NCBI GenBank assembly: GCA_012845835.1
Contig: JABAKD010000021.1
Location: forward strand, 9,094,006-9,158,005
Direction of reading: 5' to 3'
Length of the DNA stretch: 64,000 nt
DNA from: Undaria pinnatifida
Taxonomy: Eukaryota > Sar > Phaeophyceae > Laminariales > Alariaceae
Shown here: one piece after another, positions 22,601 through 35,159 of the stretch
How positions within the stretch are numbered: position 1 is the stretch's first letter
How the letters are laid out: each line of letters starts with the position of its first letter
Program-made: the position numbers and the translations under genes
The notes under the pieces: generated by a model
Databases searched by the model: none
Told to the model about the DNA's origin: nothing
The model's input: the letters and a program-made list of their open reading frames with translations, nothing else

Positions 22601-25129
22601 GCGCGGCAGTGGGCGGCTTCGATAGTCTTGCAAGTGTAGCCACAGGTACAGGCGAGAAACGTCGTAGTCAGAAGCGCTGTCCACAGTTTCCAGCGGCGGC
22701 GGTGGAGCGATGGCGGCTCTGGGAAAATAATGGTCCGACGAAGAATGACGAGGGTCAAAAATGGAGGCGTCAATGATGGGCGTTTGGGGAGAACGAAGGA
22801 CGGCCTGAAAGCTGATCCAGGAGGAGCGCCAGCATCCTCGGAGCCCCTCCCGGAGCTGGCTAGGGAACCGGTGTCAATATCGTGGTTCAAAACAGACCCG
22901 ACAGAGCTTTGAGGGCGAAGAAGGTGTCGATGGTGTTTTGGTATGCTCCGCAACTGTAGGTTGCGGAAGGTATAATCATCGAGACGAGCTGGTGCATGGG
23001 GACCAAAGGTAAAGGGTTTGAGCCAACCCAAGTCGATGCCTAACTTAGGATGTGCACGGTGTGCAAGTCGCCGGTGGGTTGGGGCGGATAGTGACGGTGA
23101 GTCGAAAGGAAGGGGGAACTAGCCAACCTGAAACCATATCGGGATGGGATGCTCGCATCGTTCGACGTGCGCAGCAAAGAGACCATGGAAGGGCCCGATT
23201 TCTGTCAAAAAACTTGCCCCATACGTACCAGGCTGTGGAGATTATAGAGCCCGCGAGAATAAACTATAAATAACTCGGAAAAAGGAGAGCGGTGAAATGG
23301 TAGAGGTGGTGGGGCGATGAGGAGAGGGAGCGAGTGCACCCAAACCGATACTCGGTTCGAAAGGCTAACACCCGGAAATATTAGGAACTTCAACTCACAA
23401 CGTGTGAGCGGCGGAACGTGGTGGTGGGTTGAGAGGGACTGGACAACGATCCCACCAAAGCTGATGCCCGGCTCGGAGAGGGCGTAACCGGAAAATAATA
23501 AAACTACACGCTATGAAGTTAAACTATTTAAAAAAGTTAAGGTAGCGACAGTGGCGTCACCGACGTGCCTTATGGGACGGGCAGGGGACACCTAAGTTCC
23601 GGTGGTGAAGCAAAAAAGTAGTCGTGGCAAAAGGGGGCAGCGGTGTTAATGTCGCACACTTGTCTCGTGGGACGGATGGGAATCGGCGCCGTTGGGTTGG
23701 AGGGGATCTGTTCGGTGTTCACTGGCAACCGAAACAAAAACGGTCGATGGTTGGAAACGAATGACACGTACCGCAAACAAATCAGAAAAAACACACTGGG
23801 GAATAGGACGATGTGGTGGAGAACCAAGGTGGATATGAGAAAGGCAATATAGACGGTAGCATTGACGCGCGAGCGCCGGTGAACCGTTGTTGGGAAGGTC
23901 CTCTGTTGTTGTGCCGTCGAGGAAAGCCAAAGGGCCGTTGGTGGCAATGGATTGGGTTAAAGGGGCGGTAGGTAAATAATTGGGTCGCGAGCAATAAGCC
24001 GTTGTTTGTTTTGTGGTTGGGGAAAGACGGGAAAGTTGTGGTTGGCCTGAGAACGCTGGTGGGTATACTGAAAGGCTGGCCGGGAGGTACCGTTGGTGGC
24101 CTTGTACAGGCGGGTAGTTTGGGCCAGGGTAGCCGTGAAAGATAGTTGGAAGGTGCTCTAATGTTTTTTGATAGGAGAACTAACCAGACCGTGAGGTGGA
24201 GCGCGGTTGCTATCTCCACATGGTCGGCGATGCCGTGGATACATCGGTGACAATTTCGAGAAAGGCAACCCAACCAGATGGAGGGAACAGTTGCTGTCCT
24301 CGAGTCTGTAGGGAGCATCGCCAGGCGTTGACCTTCGTCGGGAAATACGAGACCCGAGAATATTGGCTCTGTTCGATCGCGTGTGATCGGAAGTGTCCAG
24401 GTAGTGGGCCGTGGATTAGGCGGGATCGGGGGAGACCGGAGCAAGGCGGCTCTGTGGTAACACGTCGGGGTGGAGAGGGCGTAAGGGATTTGGCAGGTGC
24501 GCCTTGGCGGCAATGGAGGGGGCCGGGACAGAGGTGCTCCGTGGAAACTGATCGCGTTAGAGGGGGGAGTGCGACAGAGTTGTTTTGTCGCGTTTGGAAA
24601 GGGTCGGAACGAGGCCGGTAGTTGGTGGGTTCGGTGAGAAATACGGAAACCGAACGGGTTTTGCTCGTTTGCAAAGTGGCGGATTAGGGGGACTAGGTGG
24701 CTGCCAACTGAATAAAGCGGTTGTTTTTTCGGTTTATGTATGGTATTGCCAGTCTCGGGTGTACCGTTACCGAATCTAGAGATACGGACTGGGAGGGCAG
24801 TGGTACGGGATCTTTTTCCGGCGTCTGTCGACTTCGAAACCATTGTCCCAGGTAGGAAATATAGGATGATCTCCGGCATTTGTCGGTCTCGGAACCAATG
24901 ACCATGGTGGGTTGTAGGATCGGTTCCGATACTTGGTCTAAGCAGAGTGAGCTTCAGGGTCGTGGTGTGACTAAAACAATCAGGCTAGGGCGATGCCGGA
25001 AACTGCTCCACTTCGTGATAATTATAAAACATAGGAGAATAATCCAAAAGGGTGGCACTGCTAAGGGTCGAACATCCCAGATAAGGTAGTTTGGTGTAGG
25101 CTGACCGCAGTGACGCGCGAAATAGTGGT

Positions 25130-25590
25130 CAGTTGCGGCTGTCTCTAGAACTGTCGCGTGGAGATGGTGAGGGTGCAGCTGGCTGATCTAGAGAAAAGCA
25201 TCGGCTGGGTCCGCGTGATCGCAAAGGGAATCTCTGCATCGTATCACCGAGGCTCTTGGAGGCTCTCCGTTGGTGGCGTTTAAATAAGCGGGGCGAAGAT
25301 GGCCTGGAGGTTCTGTCTCCAAGTTCTGGAGGAGAAGGACAAAACTCGCGAAGAAACGCCGTACCTGATCTCGGTCTCCACGCAATGCATGAGGGTTGCG
25401 AGGAAGACGGGGCAGGGGGCCCGGGGCATGTTCTTGTCAACTTTGGTCGCTAGTGTTGTCTTCATGACGGGCCCACTGCTGGAATATGAAAAACCCGAGC
25501 CTGTGTCCTTGCCGTCGCTGCCGTTGCCGTTGCCGCGCGTTGTTGCTTTCGCTGCTCGTTCCTTCACTGTTTGGGGTGCCCCGTGAGCAC
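25130..25590 (+). other. Unrecognised coding-like segment
   Basis: One plus-strand frame reads MVRVQLADLEKSIGWVRVIA, then a stop, then an ORF (25,299-25,586) with a charged helix-like part (residues 10-25) and a hydrophobic segment FLSTLVASVVFMTGPLL. Composition is less repetitive than the flanks and the reading continues across the stop in the same frame, as in a decayed gene. No family was recognised. The opposite strand is open too, so chance remains likely. Confidence 0.2.
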
Positions 25591-25749
25591 CACCTACAGC
25601 GGGTGAGTCCTATGATAGTAAGGTGTTCTATATAGACTAGACTATGTACGCAGATTTTTTACCCTCACAACAGTACCTTGCGCTGAGAAGTTTGACAGAA
25701 GAAGCGATGTGTTTGTGTTTATAAGAGGGGAGACGCTCGACTTTCGAAC

Positions 25750-28010
25750 CCATGCTAACTAATGGAAATGTGTTTCCCGGCCACAACGGCCTCCGACTCA
25801 TGTTGTACACGCTACGCTGCCCTGGAACTACTGCATGCCGTTGTGTACATTGTCATACGCGTTACGAGAGCGAATGCCGTGTGGTATTTATTACCCATCA
25901 CACTGAGTCGATACGTCAGCATGCTACCTACGACGAAGACAAAATACAAATTACTACGTTGCAAATGTTCGCACCTAACAGCAGTTACGCGACCTATCTC
26001 TAGGCTGCAATCTGTTATATTACACTATTGAACGCTGTTGTACGCAACACTCGTCTCGTCAGTGGTGACTCTCCATTTTGATCATATACACGTGTTGTCA
26101 CGCATTGTTGTCATACTGGTCAGGTTACCCTGTACTATATTTTAGTTTTTTTGCTTATTTTTGCGATATGTTTCAGAATGAGAGGCCTGTACCTGCCACG
26201 GATGCATTTTAGTTGTGCATTTATGAGAGATAGGTCTGTACCTTCTGGGACCATTGTTGCTGCCCCCTACATGATGTGCTGTATACGGAGACAGCAACAA
26301 GGTCCATCGAAGTCTGAGCCTGTCCAAGCCTCAGAATAACGAACTGCTATGCGTAAATACTCCGCGTCTCATCCGTTGACACCCAGTGTTTTATTTTCGG
26401 TATATTTTCGTTTGTAGTCTAGTCTATTTGCTTGTCCACATATTTTGTTTGTTTATTCATCTATTTATTTCCTCTTTTTCTTTTGATCAATTTTCTTTCT
26501 GTTTTCCACAAAATTTGTACGGAAGTAAGATGTTTGTCTACTGTGACGAGAGCTGTCGTCGCACCCACACCTGCAATGGGAGGGTCTGCGCCTGGTCGAG
26601 CCGTGTGTTGTTGTCTCCTATGTTGTGGGAGACAGCAACCAGTCTCCTCTCGTCTGTGCCTTCCCGCGCCGTAATGCTATACTACTATTAGTACTGCTGT
26701 GTGTTCACATGCCCTACCTCCCATTGCTGTTATAAAGCTTCAAGTGACTGCCGTTCAAAACTAAACTGCTGTGCTGACATGCTCCGCGTCTTGACACTCC
26801 AAGAAGAGCTTTTGCATCCACTGATTTTCTGAACTGCTGTGTGTGCTGACATTCTTCTCGTCTTCTCACTTCGGCAGCTGTTTCGCTCAATTAATTTAAT
26901 ATAATTGTTGGCGCTGTGGTACGCTGAGCTTACTGCAGCTTATCGCTGTTGTTTTGCTCGATACGCTGCGCTTACTGCAGCGTCTTATAATTGTTTTGCT
27001 CGATACGCTCTCTGGTACCGCGTGCGGATTCATTCGTGGACCGGGTACATATGGCTGAATGCTGAGCACGGTTTTCTCGTGATGTTTTCACTTTCTCTCC
27101 CACTTAGATCGAGGTTGATATTTCCATGTTTTTGCTTTTTTTCGTTCGTGATCAAACCGGCGATTTTTTCTCCCGAGCAAACACACACGAGCAAATACAC
27201 GTTTGCCAATAATCAAACCCACGTTTACCCATGAGCGAGCACCATGATCACACACGTTTGCTCGTGATCAAACCCAACTCCACGTTTGCTCGTAATCAAG
27301 CTGGAGGTGATCGCTCTTGATCAATCTAAAAATAGTGCTGTCAATTTGATTACGCTGTGCATGCCTACCTTCATCTGTCATTTCATTTTGCTGGGGAGTA
27401 TCCCACTGTTGTTACTGCTGCCTCGTCGGGTTGCTGTTGCTCTTGTGGCTACAGCGACATCGGTTCTGTGTGCAGTAGTTGCTTAAGCGCCTTCCTGTTT
27501 TTCCACCCCTTTCTTTGTTCCTTTGTCCCTTTATTTTGTGTTCTGTTTTGGATGCAGGCGATGATTGCGGTGTGGACATCGCTGTCGTCAGACCCAGCAA
27601 GCAGTGCCCACATAGTTGGCTCTCTCTAGGATATAGCAACGACACGGATACTAGAGCCGCTTGATGATGTAGCTTGTTCTTTTTTATTGAACCGGATGTC
27701 ATGTGCGCACGCATAGTTCCATTCCCTTGTGTATTGAAAGGTTCGCATGCTCCGCTGTATTTGTCAACTCTCTGCCGTTTGCACTCATCTCTCAAGCAAT
27801 GTATTTTGCTGATTGGCCGCTGTTCTCTGGTGTGTTACCGCCTGACCGCCTCCGCCTGTCTCTACTGCTGGTTGTTTTCTTTCGCATGTCCTGCTCAATT
27901 TAGCAGAAGAGCATGATTGCGCACGTAGTTTGCGCTCCTTTGTTTGTACAAAGACTCGCATACTACGCTATATTCCTCGTGCTGCTTTTCTCTGCTGTTA
28001 ATATATGCTG
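25750..28010. repeat. CTGCTGTG-rich degenerate repeats
   Basis: Motifs such as ACTGCTGTG.TGACATGCT, GCTCGATACGCT and TACTGCAGC recur at 25,800-25,990, 26,690-27,010 and 27,410-27,960, with long divergent spacers. A tighter set at 27,175-27,300 repeats CACGTTTGCTCGTGATCAAAC about four times (variants with AATAATCAAA or GTAATCAAG). The plus strand is pyrimidine-rich. No gene was recognised. Confidence 0.5.
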
Positions 28011-28454
28011 TTGCTTTCTGCCGCGGTTGCTGCCTTGCCGTGTAATTGTTTTTCTTTCGTTTTGTTTTTTTCGTGCTTGTGTTGCTTCTGTTCGATATGA
28101 TATGTTTGTTTGGCAGGAGGGGGAAGACATGAATGTCTTTGAAAGATGGCTCCACACTTAGTGTTGAGGCCTTTGTTGTTGTCTCCAGTTCTACAGGAAA
28201 CGACAACGCAGCCCCTGTTCAGCTGCGTGGGTCCATCATTTACTACCGCCGTCCGGTTAACGTCTCTGCCCACAATTGTTACAATTCTTACTCTGTTCCT
28301 TTCTTTCCATTGTTCTTCAACTCGTGATAGGGAGAAGGTGCCGCCTTCGTCAGAGGCCTGCAACGGCACGGAATCACTCAACACTAAACGACGGGTACCA
28401 AGCTTGCATCGCAAAAGCGAAGGCGACGGAAGGACGCCCATCTAGACCAGCTTG

Positions 28455-28735
28455 TTTTCCAGCGCTCCGTTCTCTTTCCCGCGCGCCGTTCCCTCACGTC
28501 GAACCCTGGCTTGTGCGAACTCTTCCGTTCCGAATCCCTGTCCGCGCGCTGTTCCCTAGCCCCGATGCTTTTCCCGCACAATGTTCTCTGGTTCAAAAGC
28601 CTTGCCCGTGCACCGATCGCTTGCTCTGAAGTCTAGCCCGTGCGATGTGCCGCCGTTTCAATGCTCCGAACCCCTGCTCGTGCGCTGTAACGCCTTTCTT
28701 TCGCTCCGAGCCCTTGCCTGTGCCTTCTTTTCGTC
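28455..28735. repeat. Minisatellite, unit about 35-47 bp
   Basis: Units share GCCCGTGCGCTGT..C.CTT..TTGCTCCGAACCC. Successive copies read CCGCGCGCCGTTCCCT, TCCGCGCGCTGTTCCCT, CCCGCACAATGTTCTCT, CCCGTGCACCGATCG, CCCGTGCGATGTGCCG and CTCGTGCGCTGTAACG. The array is imperfect and read in one orientation. The flanks are unrelated. Confidence 0.65.
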
Positions 28736-28879
28736 ACGACGCCTCGTCTCTGTCCGCCAACTAGGTGTCTGCGCCATGCGTAAGGACCAGAGGTACTTGT
28801 TCGGACTGCAAGAGTCACGTGCCGGACTACAACACCAACTACTGGCGACTGCGCTAGAGCGACCATAACTGGGTCCGCC

Positions 28880-30880
28880 AACAAAGCGAAGAGTTTCTTA
28901 CCATGTTTCTTGTTCTCGTATTAGTTGTTTAGTTACACTTTGACCACGAGTCCTGTTGAGAAGTTGTTGGGGGAAGAATGGTGCATCCATTTGGTGGCCG
29001 CTGTTCGATTTGGAGTGGGGTAGTTCGGTCGAAAAACATTGTGATGCTTTGTTGCGATAACGGGGTGAATGGTATATGTGGGTATCTGTATCTACGAAAT
29101 TACTCTTGTTTACGAAACGTAGGTTTACGTGTTCGGTCATAGTACTGTATCCTCTTGTCCGCTCGTGGTTCGCCAGTGTGAGTTCTATAATTTTCTGGTG
29201 TTGGTTGTTGTTGGCCGTGTTATTTCGTCTTGCTTTTTGCCCCTTTCGACTCAGTTCTTCCTTTGGAGTATTAACTGTTGCTACAACTTTTCTGCGTTCG
29301 TAATGGCTTGTTTCGGAGTTACGAGCGGGATTTCATCGGTTCTTTGCTCGTTGTATGGGTTTCCCCTAGGCATCTGCGTTGATTCTATTTCACAGCTCAT
29401 GGGGGGTATGCCATGTTTCTAGGATCGGCACTGCTTTGTCACCAGTCGGATAGGGTCTCTTGAGCAGTGATGGGGTTGTGTTTATTAGTTGGGAATGAGT
29501 CGAATTTGAATAGACTATTAAGTGGTTGTTTGATAAGGGCTACATACTTATCCTTGACCTTTGGCCGTCTGTTTGGTTTGAGGTTTATTGTGTCAGATTC
29601 TTCCTCTTCGTGCTTTGATACCTGGCATCGGAGTTCCGCTTTTGCCAAAGGTTTTGGATTTCCATGCCTGTCATGCCGTTTTTTTTTCGTTTTTGCGGTA
29701 TGGTATTGAGCTACCGCCGTTGCCTTTCGGTGAAGAATTTTATTGTATGAGGGCAGACTCAAAAAGGAGTATACGAGTCAGTTCCGAGGAGTTGCGTGCT
29801 GCTTTCGTGCAAGTTAATTTCGTTCACATTTAAACTTTTAGCCTTTGAATAGTGGTCAGGCTATCAAAACACGCAGTGAAAAGGCAGAGGGGAGGGTTTT
29901 CATCGAGGATTTCCTTCTTGTGGCCCCTGTGTTTTCCGTTTGTTAGCCTATCCTCGAGGATATATATGTATTTCTGTGAAGATTTTACCCTTGGCTATAC
30001 AGTCACGGGATTGCTATAGCATATTGCTCTTGTTATCGCATTATACTAGGCGGAATGTTACGGTTCCGTGACAATTTCAAGAGTTACTATGACAGAGGCG
30101 TTTTCATGGTAGTAGGCGCCGCGATATTTACGTCCCCTTCCTAAGTCGGGTGCGCCTGCCCCACCCGGATACAACCAACCAAACATCTATCAATTCCTTG
30201 GGTTCACGTTCGTAAGCCTTTTGAATATGCAATCAAGTCACCATTTACACACTATTTTCATGGGAGGCTTCACATCTTGAGCACTTCCACAGGGTACTTG
30301 CTCTCTTTCTCCGAGGAATGCACAAACGCCTTCTGAACTCGGTCCTATTGGCCCTTCGGAGGTCAGTCACTATGAATAAATTCGAGGCGTGCTACATAGC
30401 CCACATGGCAACCCTGCGATGCTAGTAGGCTAGACTATATATCCCCCTCTGCTTCGCCTTGATAGATATCCTCGTCTGTCTCACCTTGACTCCAGACCTC
30501 ACTGCCTAGGGCACGATTCGTAAAATATTTAATAAGGTGCATATCGGCTATACCGGCTGCCGCTGGTATACTTCATTCGTGAGTGCCACTAGCTTTCCAT
30601 CACGGAAGCAGATGCATATAATCCGACTTCCGCCGGTTTTTTCATTTTTCGCGTACATAGTGCCAGGGACTTGGTCTGACCGCTCCAATTCATTAAATTT
30701 TGTGTTTTCCTCCTGTAGTAGTTGTGGTAAGATTTTCCACTTTTTACAGAAAACATACCGAATTCGTCCCTCACCCTTCAACGCCCTTGGCGCATGCCAT
30801 GCCGTCCGAACCCATCTCCAGATGCCGCCAAGATCTGGCTACTACTACCTTTGCCAGTTGAACTTTCCTTACATATATGA
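28880..30880. other. No recognisable gene
   Basis: Open frames reach 107 codons with no recognised motif. The sequence is T-rich on the plus strand up to 29.9 kb and balanced afterwards. No clear tandem repeat was seen. The PG repeat begins at its right end. Confidence 0.4.
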
Positions 30881-30883
30881 TAA

Positions 30884-31230
30884 AAATTAAAATACACTCC
30901 AGCTGTGAGATCGAAGATTTCGTCGAAACTCATCTTTGCAAGCTGTGTGTGATACTCCGATCGCGCGCATTACGGGTTGTGTGTCCTCATTAAGGATATA
31001 GGTCGGCGACTCCCCTTACAGCTACAGTGTAGCTATCAGGGTCAACAGGATGATTTTAGTCAGTCTGTGCGCGGAAACTATAAAACCCGTTTCTGAGGGG
31101 GACAGAATCTGACAGCTGTGAAGGGAAAGGGGGGGTCTGGTTTTGATCAAAAGCGAGCGGGTTTGGAGGGGGGCGGGGGGGGGGGGGGGGGGGGGGAAGG
31201 GGCAATTTGTGCATGTAAGCTATAAATCCT
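30884..31230 (+). repeat. PG dispersed repeat, copy 2 (head of poly-G array)
   Basis: Reverse complement of the copies at 7.3-7.7 and 61.4-61.8 kb. In order it contains ATTAAAATACACTCCAGCTG, GATCGCGCGCATTACGGGTT, CTACAGTGTAGCTATCAGGG, the core TGTGCGCGGAAACTATAAA (about 31,066), then poly-G and a second, diverged core near 31,208. It grades directly into the poly-G array, so the array probably arose by amplification from such a copy. Confidence 0.85.
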
Positions 31231-32560
31231 TTCGAGGGGATAAATCTGACGGTTTTGGCACCAGTATATTATTGGGGGCGGGGGGGGGGGGGGGGGGGGG
31301 GGGGGGGTGGGGCGGGGGGGGGGGGGGGGGCAGCTTGATATGTGCCTGGAAACTATACATTATTTCGAGGGGATAAATGTGACATTTTTGGAAATAATAC
31401 ATCAGTTTATCGTGTATATCCTGGGGTAAGTCGTACAATCAGTGAGTAAAGAGAGGGTGGAGTGTTCGAGGGGGTGGGGTTGGGATGGGTTGGGGGGGGA
31501 GGGTGGGGGGTTGGGGCGGGGGTGGGGGGTGGGGGGGGGTGGGGGGGGGGAAGGGCTTTAGGTGAGGGGTTTGTTATACGTGTGGTGCTAGGTCTAGGCG
31601 AAGGTGCGGGTGATGGGGAAGAAGGGGGCGTTCGAGGCGGGGGGGGGGGGGGGGAAACAGCGGCATGGATGGCTCTCGAAAGATAATGAGGTGATATCCT
31701 GTGCGTGAAGTGTTTATTAATGTGGCGGATTTCGATATTTGGTGGGGCGTTTGAGTAAGGGAGAGCAAGAGAGGGGGGGGGGGGGATGATTTTTTAGGAG
31801 GTTTAGGTCACAAATAATATTCAAATACACTTCGGCTGTGAGATCAAAGATATGTATCAGCTTGTCATACGCGTGGTGCTAGGTCTAGGCGATCGTGCAG
31901 GTGGTCGGGAAAGAGGGGGCGTTGGAGGGGGGGGGGGGGGGGGGGGGGGACACAGCGGCATGGATGGCTCTCGAAAGATAATGAGTGATATCCTGTGCGT
32001 GACGTGTTTATTAATGTGGCGGATTTTGATATTTGGTGGGGCGTTTGAGTAAGGGAGAGCAAGAGGGGGGGGGGGGGATTTTTAGGAGGCTTAGGTCACA
32101 AATAATATTCAAATACACTTCGGCTGTGAGATCAAAGATATGTAGCAGCTTGTTATACGCGTGGTGCTAGGTCTAGGCGATCGTGTAGGTGGTCGGAAAA
32201 GAGGGGGCGTTGGAGAGGGGGGGGGGGGGGGGGGGGGGGGGGGAATAATTGAAACTTTCGTCATGGATGGTCAGAAAGATAATGACGTGGTATCAACTGC
32301 GTATAGGTGGTTTATTACTCAGGCCGATTTTGATTGTGAGTGGGGCGTTTGGACAGACTAGGCGGAAGGGGGGGGGGGGGATCGGGGGACGGAGGGGCGG
32401 GGGGGGGGAAAGGGTTGGGGTTTGTTATGAAAAAGAGGTCAGTGGAGGGGGAGGGGAGGGGGGGGGGGGGGGGGGGGGGGCGGGGGGCGGGACATTTCAA
32501 TATGTGCGCGGAAACTATAAATTCTCAAAGGGGACAAACCTGACGATTGAAGCAATAAGA
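31130..32560 (+). repeat. Poly-G tandem array with recurring PG core
   Basis: G runs of 10 to more than 30 alternate with unique text. The PG core (TGTGC..GGAAACTATA, then GAGGGGAyAAAtsTGAC after about 10 bases) recurs near 31,066, 31,208, 31,341 and 32,503, and once more outside this block near 35,437. The head text AATACACTTCGGCTGTGAGATCAAAGAT recurs at about 31,823 and 32,112. G runs force glycine-rich or proline-rich open frames on either strand, and these are not genes. Confidence 0.8.
31565..32360 (+). repeat. Three tandem copies of a roughly 290-bp unit
   Basis: GTGGTGCTAGGTCTAGGCGA occurs at 31,582, 31,873 and 32,161 (spacings 291 and 288). After it come poly-G, CATGGATGG.TCTCGAAAGATAATGA, a TATTAATGTGGCGGATTT block and GTGGGGCGTTTG. 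Copies 1 and 2 are nearly identical. Copy 3 diverges strongly after its poly-G run, suggesting recent duplication of 1 and 2. Confidence 0.85.
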
Positions 32561-32689
32561 CATCCCTTTTATATCATCTGGCTTGTAATGTTTACTATTC
32601 TAGAAGGTTTGATGTTAGATGCAGCATGCAACCCAGTGTTTAAGTGTAGTAAATAACGTGTTAAATCTTCACAGTTTGTTGTTGTATGA

Positions 32690-33870
32690 TACAGCGATCG
32701 AAAGCTAGAATATTTTATAGAATATTTGTAGGTACCATTATTTTCTGACATCGCTAATTATAAGAAAGAGATACGTATTGTCAAATGCAACAGGCGAGGT
32801 GATGTGGTCATGCACTGTGTTTGTCACCATCATCATACAGTCACCATTATTATCGACATCGCTAATTATACGCACGAGATACGTATTGCCAAATACAGCA
32901 TGCGAGGTGATGTATGTGGCCATGTGCTGCCTCCGTCATTGAGCATTAGAGGGAGGGATGCGAATCGACGCTTGGTATACATGTGCTCAATTACGTTACC
33001 TCATTAGTCATACTTGGTATATACGCGCTCAATCACGTTACCTCGTTAGTAATACTTCGCTTGGCATAGGTGGGGAGGCGATCATGCACACGGTATGTAC
33101 GAAATACCCTACGTAATGGGTTGGTAAGGTTGTTTACCGCAATTTTAACACATCTGCTTGTGCTTCCTTTTCCAAATTATTTTTGTCTCAAATAAATGTA
33201 CGATTTCACGCCTATGATTTTACCTTGTCGATGTGGGGCTCTGCGGTCGTCAATTTTAAGTCAGAGATACGTCCTACAAATACATCAGGCGAGGTGGGTA
33301 TGTGATGTCATATATTGCGATGTCATCACTATTGATCGCGGGGGTGATTTTACTTCGTGAGGTAAATGGTACTGTGTTTCGTAGAGGTCGTCTCAGGAGG
33401 GTATGCGATGGGTCGGCAGTGTATCACGTCTGTTTGTGCTTCCTTTTCAACTTATTATTGTCTCAAATGTGCGATTTCACGTCCATGATTTTTACCGTGC
33501 CGCTGTGGGGCTCTGAGGTCGCCAATTCTAAGACAGAGATACATCTTACAAATACAGCAGTTGAGGTGGGCATGCAATCGTCATATATATGCGATGTCAC
33601 TACTATTGAAGGCGAGGGTGACTTCACTTCGTCAGGCATATGCTACTGCGTTTCGTAAAGGTTGTCTCACGTGGACATGCGATGTCACCACTATTGAACG
33701 CGAGGGTGACTTCCCTTCGTTAGGCACATTTCACTGCGTTTGGAATAGTAGGGGTTGTCAGGCAATCATGTAAGCGGATGGAGGCACGAAATACCCTGCG
33801 TAATAGGTTGGTCGCGCGGTTTCACCGCAGTGTTAACATCCCTGTCTGTACTTACTTTCCACATTATTAT
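32690..33870. repeat. Nested tandem repeats with periods of about 276 and 690 bp
   Basis: GACATCGCTAATTATA..GAGATACGTATTG..AAATACAGCAGGCGAGGTGATGT occurs twice near 32,750 and 32,855, and in diverged form near 33,265 and 33,540. CTGCTTGTGCTTCCTTTTC at 33,154 recurs at 33,430. GTACGAAATACCCTACGTAATGGG near 33,097 recurs near 33,784. GCGATGTCAC.ACTATTGA..GCGAGGGTGA repeats three times between 33,315 and 33,710. No conserved protein was seen. Confidence 0.7.
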
Positions 33871-34540
33871 AGACTATATATAGTGTACACTTATACGTCC
33901 TGTTTTCTCCCCACTGTCGTCGAAGATGTTGTAGTCCTGTAGATGTTGCGTCCATGTCTGGTGCTCTTGTTAGTGGTGTTCATGAAAACATGCCCTAACA
34001 TGTAGTAGATGATTGCTCAGTGGTGTTCCTTTCCTTTACATCAAGCCAGGTAGTATATGCCAACGCAACCGCTTGCTTGAAAAATGACAAAGAAATTCCT
34101 CACACACCTGACACAGAGAAGACGCGGCCCGGAGATTGTTCAGTATACCGACGGTCAGGAACAGGTTATCGAGCAGCGCACTTGATTTTTACTACCGGTT
34201 CTCACTCCACCTAAGACACTACGGGCATGCGTTGGACCCAGTTCGCTGATGCCCAAAACCAATTTCAAAGGAGGTGATGTGGTGGGCGAATGCTATAATG
34301 ATTTGCGCTGCTTCGATTACCCTGCCTCTCGTTCTGTTTGTTCTTGCGTTCTTGATCAACCTGCCATTTGGCAACGAGCAGTTGTAACGCATTTTTAGGT
34401 TTGTGTGAAGACTTTATGTGGACTATGTGATGTTTCAGACTCGTAGGGACCTCAATTTGGAACCCATGGTATATGGGTTCCACCTTTTGACTGGTGTTCG
34501 TATGCGGACGTATATATGGTTCTAGTGTGTCGTATGTCCG
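33871..34540. other. No recognisable gene
   Basis: Short open frames only and no domain. It links two repeat blocks. Confidence 0.35.
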
Positions 34541-34549
34541 CGTGGTTTT

Positions 34550-34910
34550 TGTTTCACGTATGTTTCGGTTGATATTCTAGACTCGGTTATCGTATTGTTT
34601 CAAAGTGGTGCTTTCCGCGTTTGTGATGTTACACGTATATGTTTTGGTTTATGTTCTAGACTTTGTTATCGTGTTGTTTCGGAGCGGTATTTTCGAATAC
34701 ATGTTATTTTGTAACCACGTAGGTTTTGCTACACGTGTACGTTTTGGTTGATGTTCTAGGTTTCGTTATCGTATTGTATCAGGGTGTTGTTTTCGAATAC
34801 ATATTATTTTGTCTTGTTTGTTTTGCAACCACGTGGTTTTTTCTACACGTACTTTTTGTTCTAGACCTCATTATCGTATTGTATCAGAATCGTGTTTTCG
34901 AACATAGATT
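34550..34910 (+). repeat. Four diverged repeats, CACGTATGTTTTGGTTGATGTTC type
   Basis: Units begin near 34,556, 34,630, 34,732 and 34,846. Each has CACGT.....TTTGGTTGATGTTCTAGAC, then TTATCGTATTGT.TCAG, then TTTTCGAATACATATTATTTTG. Spacing is 75-115 bp because units carry different indels. Confidence 0.7.
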
Positions 34911-35159
34911 CGGGGGGCCTAAAACGAAGTTGCGAGGGACGTTTGGGAATTTCAACGTTCCCCCTCGCGGCTTTTGTCAAGTATGGTTAAATGCATATTT
35001 ATCCCTGAAGATAGACATGCAGTAACCAGCCTTGACAACTATGGGTTGTAGCGGTATCATAATGCACTTATGATACCGTTACTCTTCATAGTTCGGCTAT
35101 GTGTGTATTATTGATTTCGCTACGCAGTGTGGGTTGAATCGAAATACGGAGTGAGGTAA

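Larger units (their letters stand above)
18541..25120. repeat. Long purine-rich region of degenerate tandem repeats
   Basis: The plus strand is strongly rich in A and G for more than 6 kb. It changes from A-rich (18.5-21.4) to G-rich (21.4-25.1). Several imperfect repeat families follow one another. One has TGACGTGGG and AGTCGAAAGGCGAAA blocks at 18,760-18,980. A family of about 95 bp lies at 20.7-21.1, and GGAGCTCTGG motifs lie near 22.4. Blocks of about 58 bp with TCCGGCrTyTGTCG..CTyGrAACCA lie at 24,815-24,920. Stop codons are scarce on the minus strand because TAA, TAG and TGA are rare in pyrimidine-rich text. This explains open frames of 252 and 365 codons there. Confidence 0.6.

Noticed and set aside
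23782..24879. 365-codon minus-strand open frame as a proline-rich gene
   Set aside because: It lies in purine-skewed repeat DNA where stop codons are rare on this strand, shows no domain, and is overlapped by open frames in other phases.
31143..32656. Glycine-rich plus-strand or proline-rich minus-strand proteins
   Set aside because: They are translations of G and C homopolymers; run lengths are unlikely to be stable and copies are not frame-conserved.
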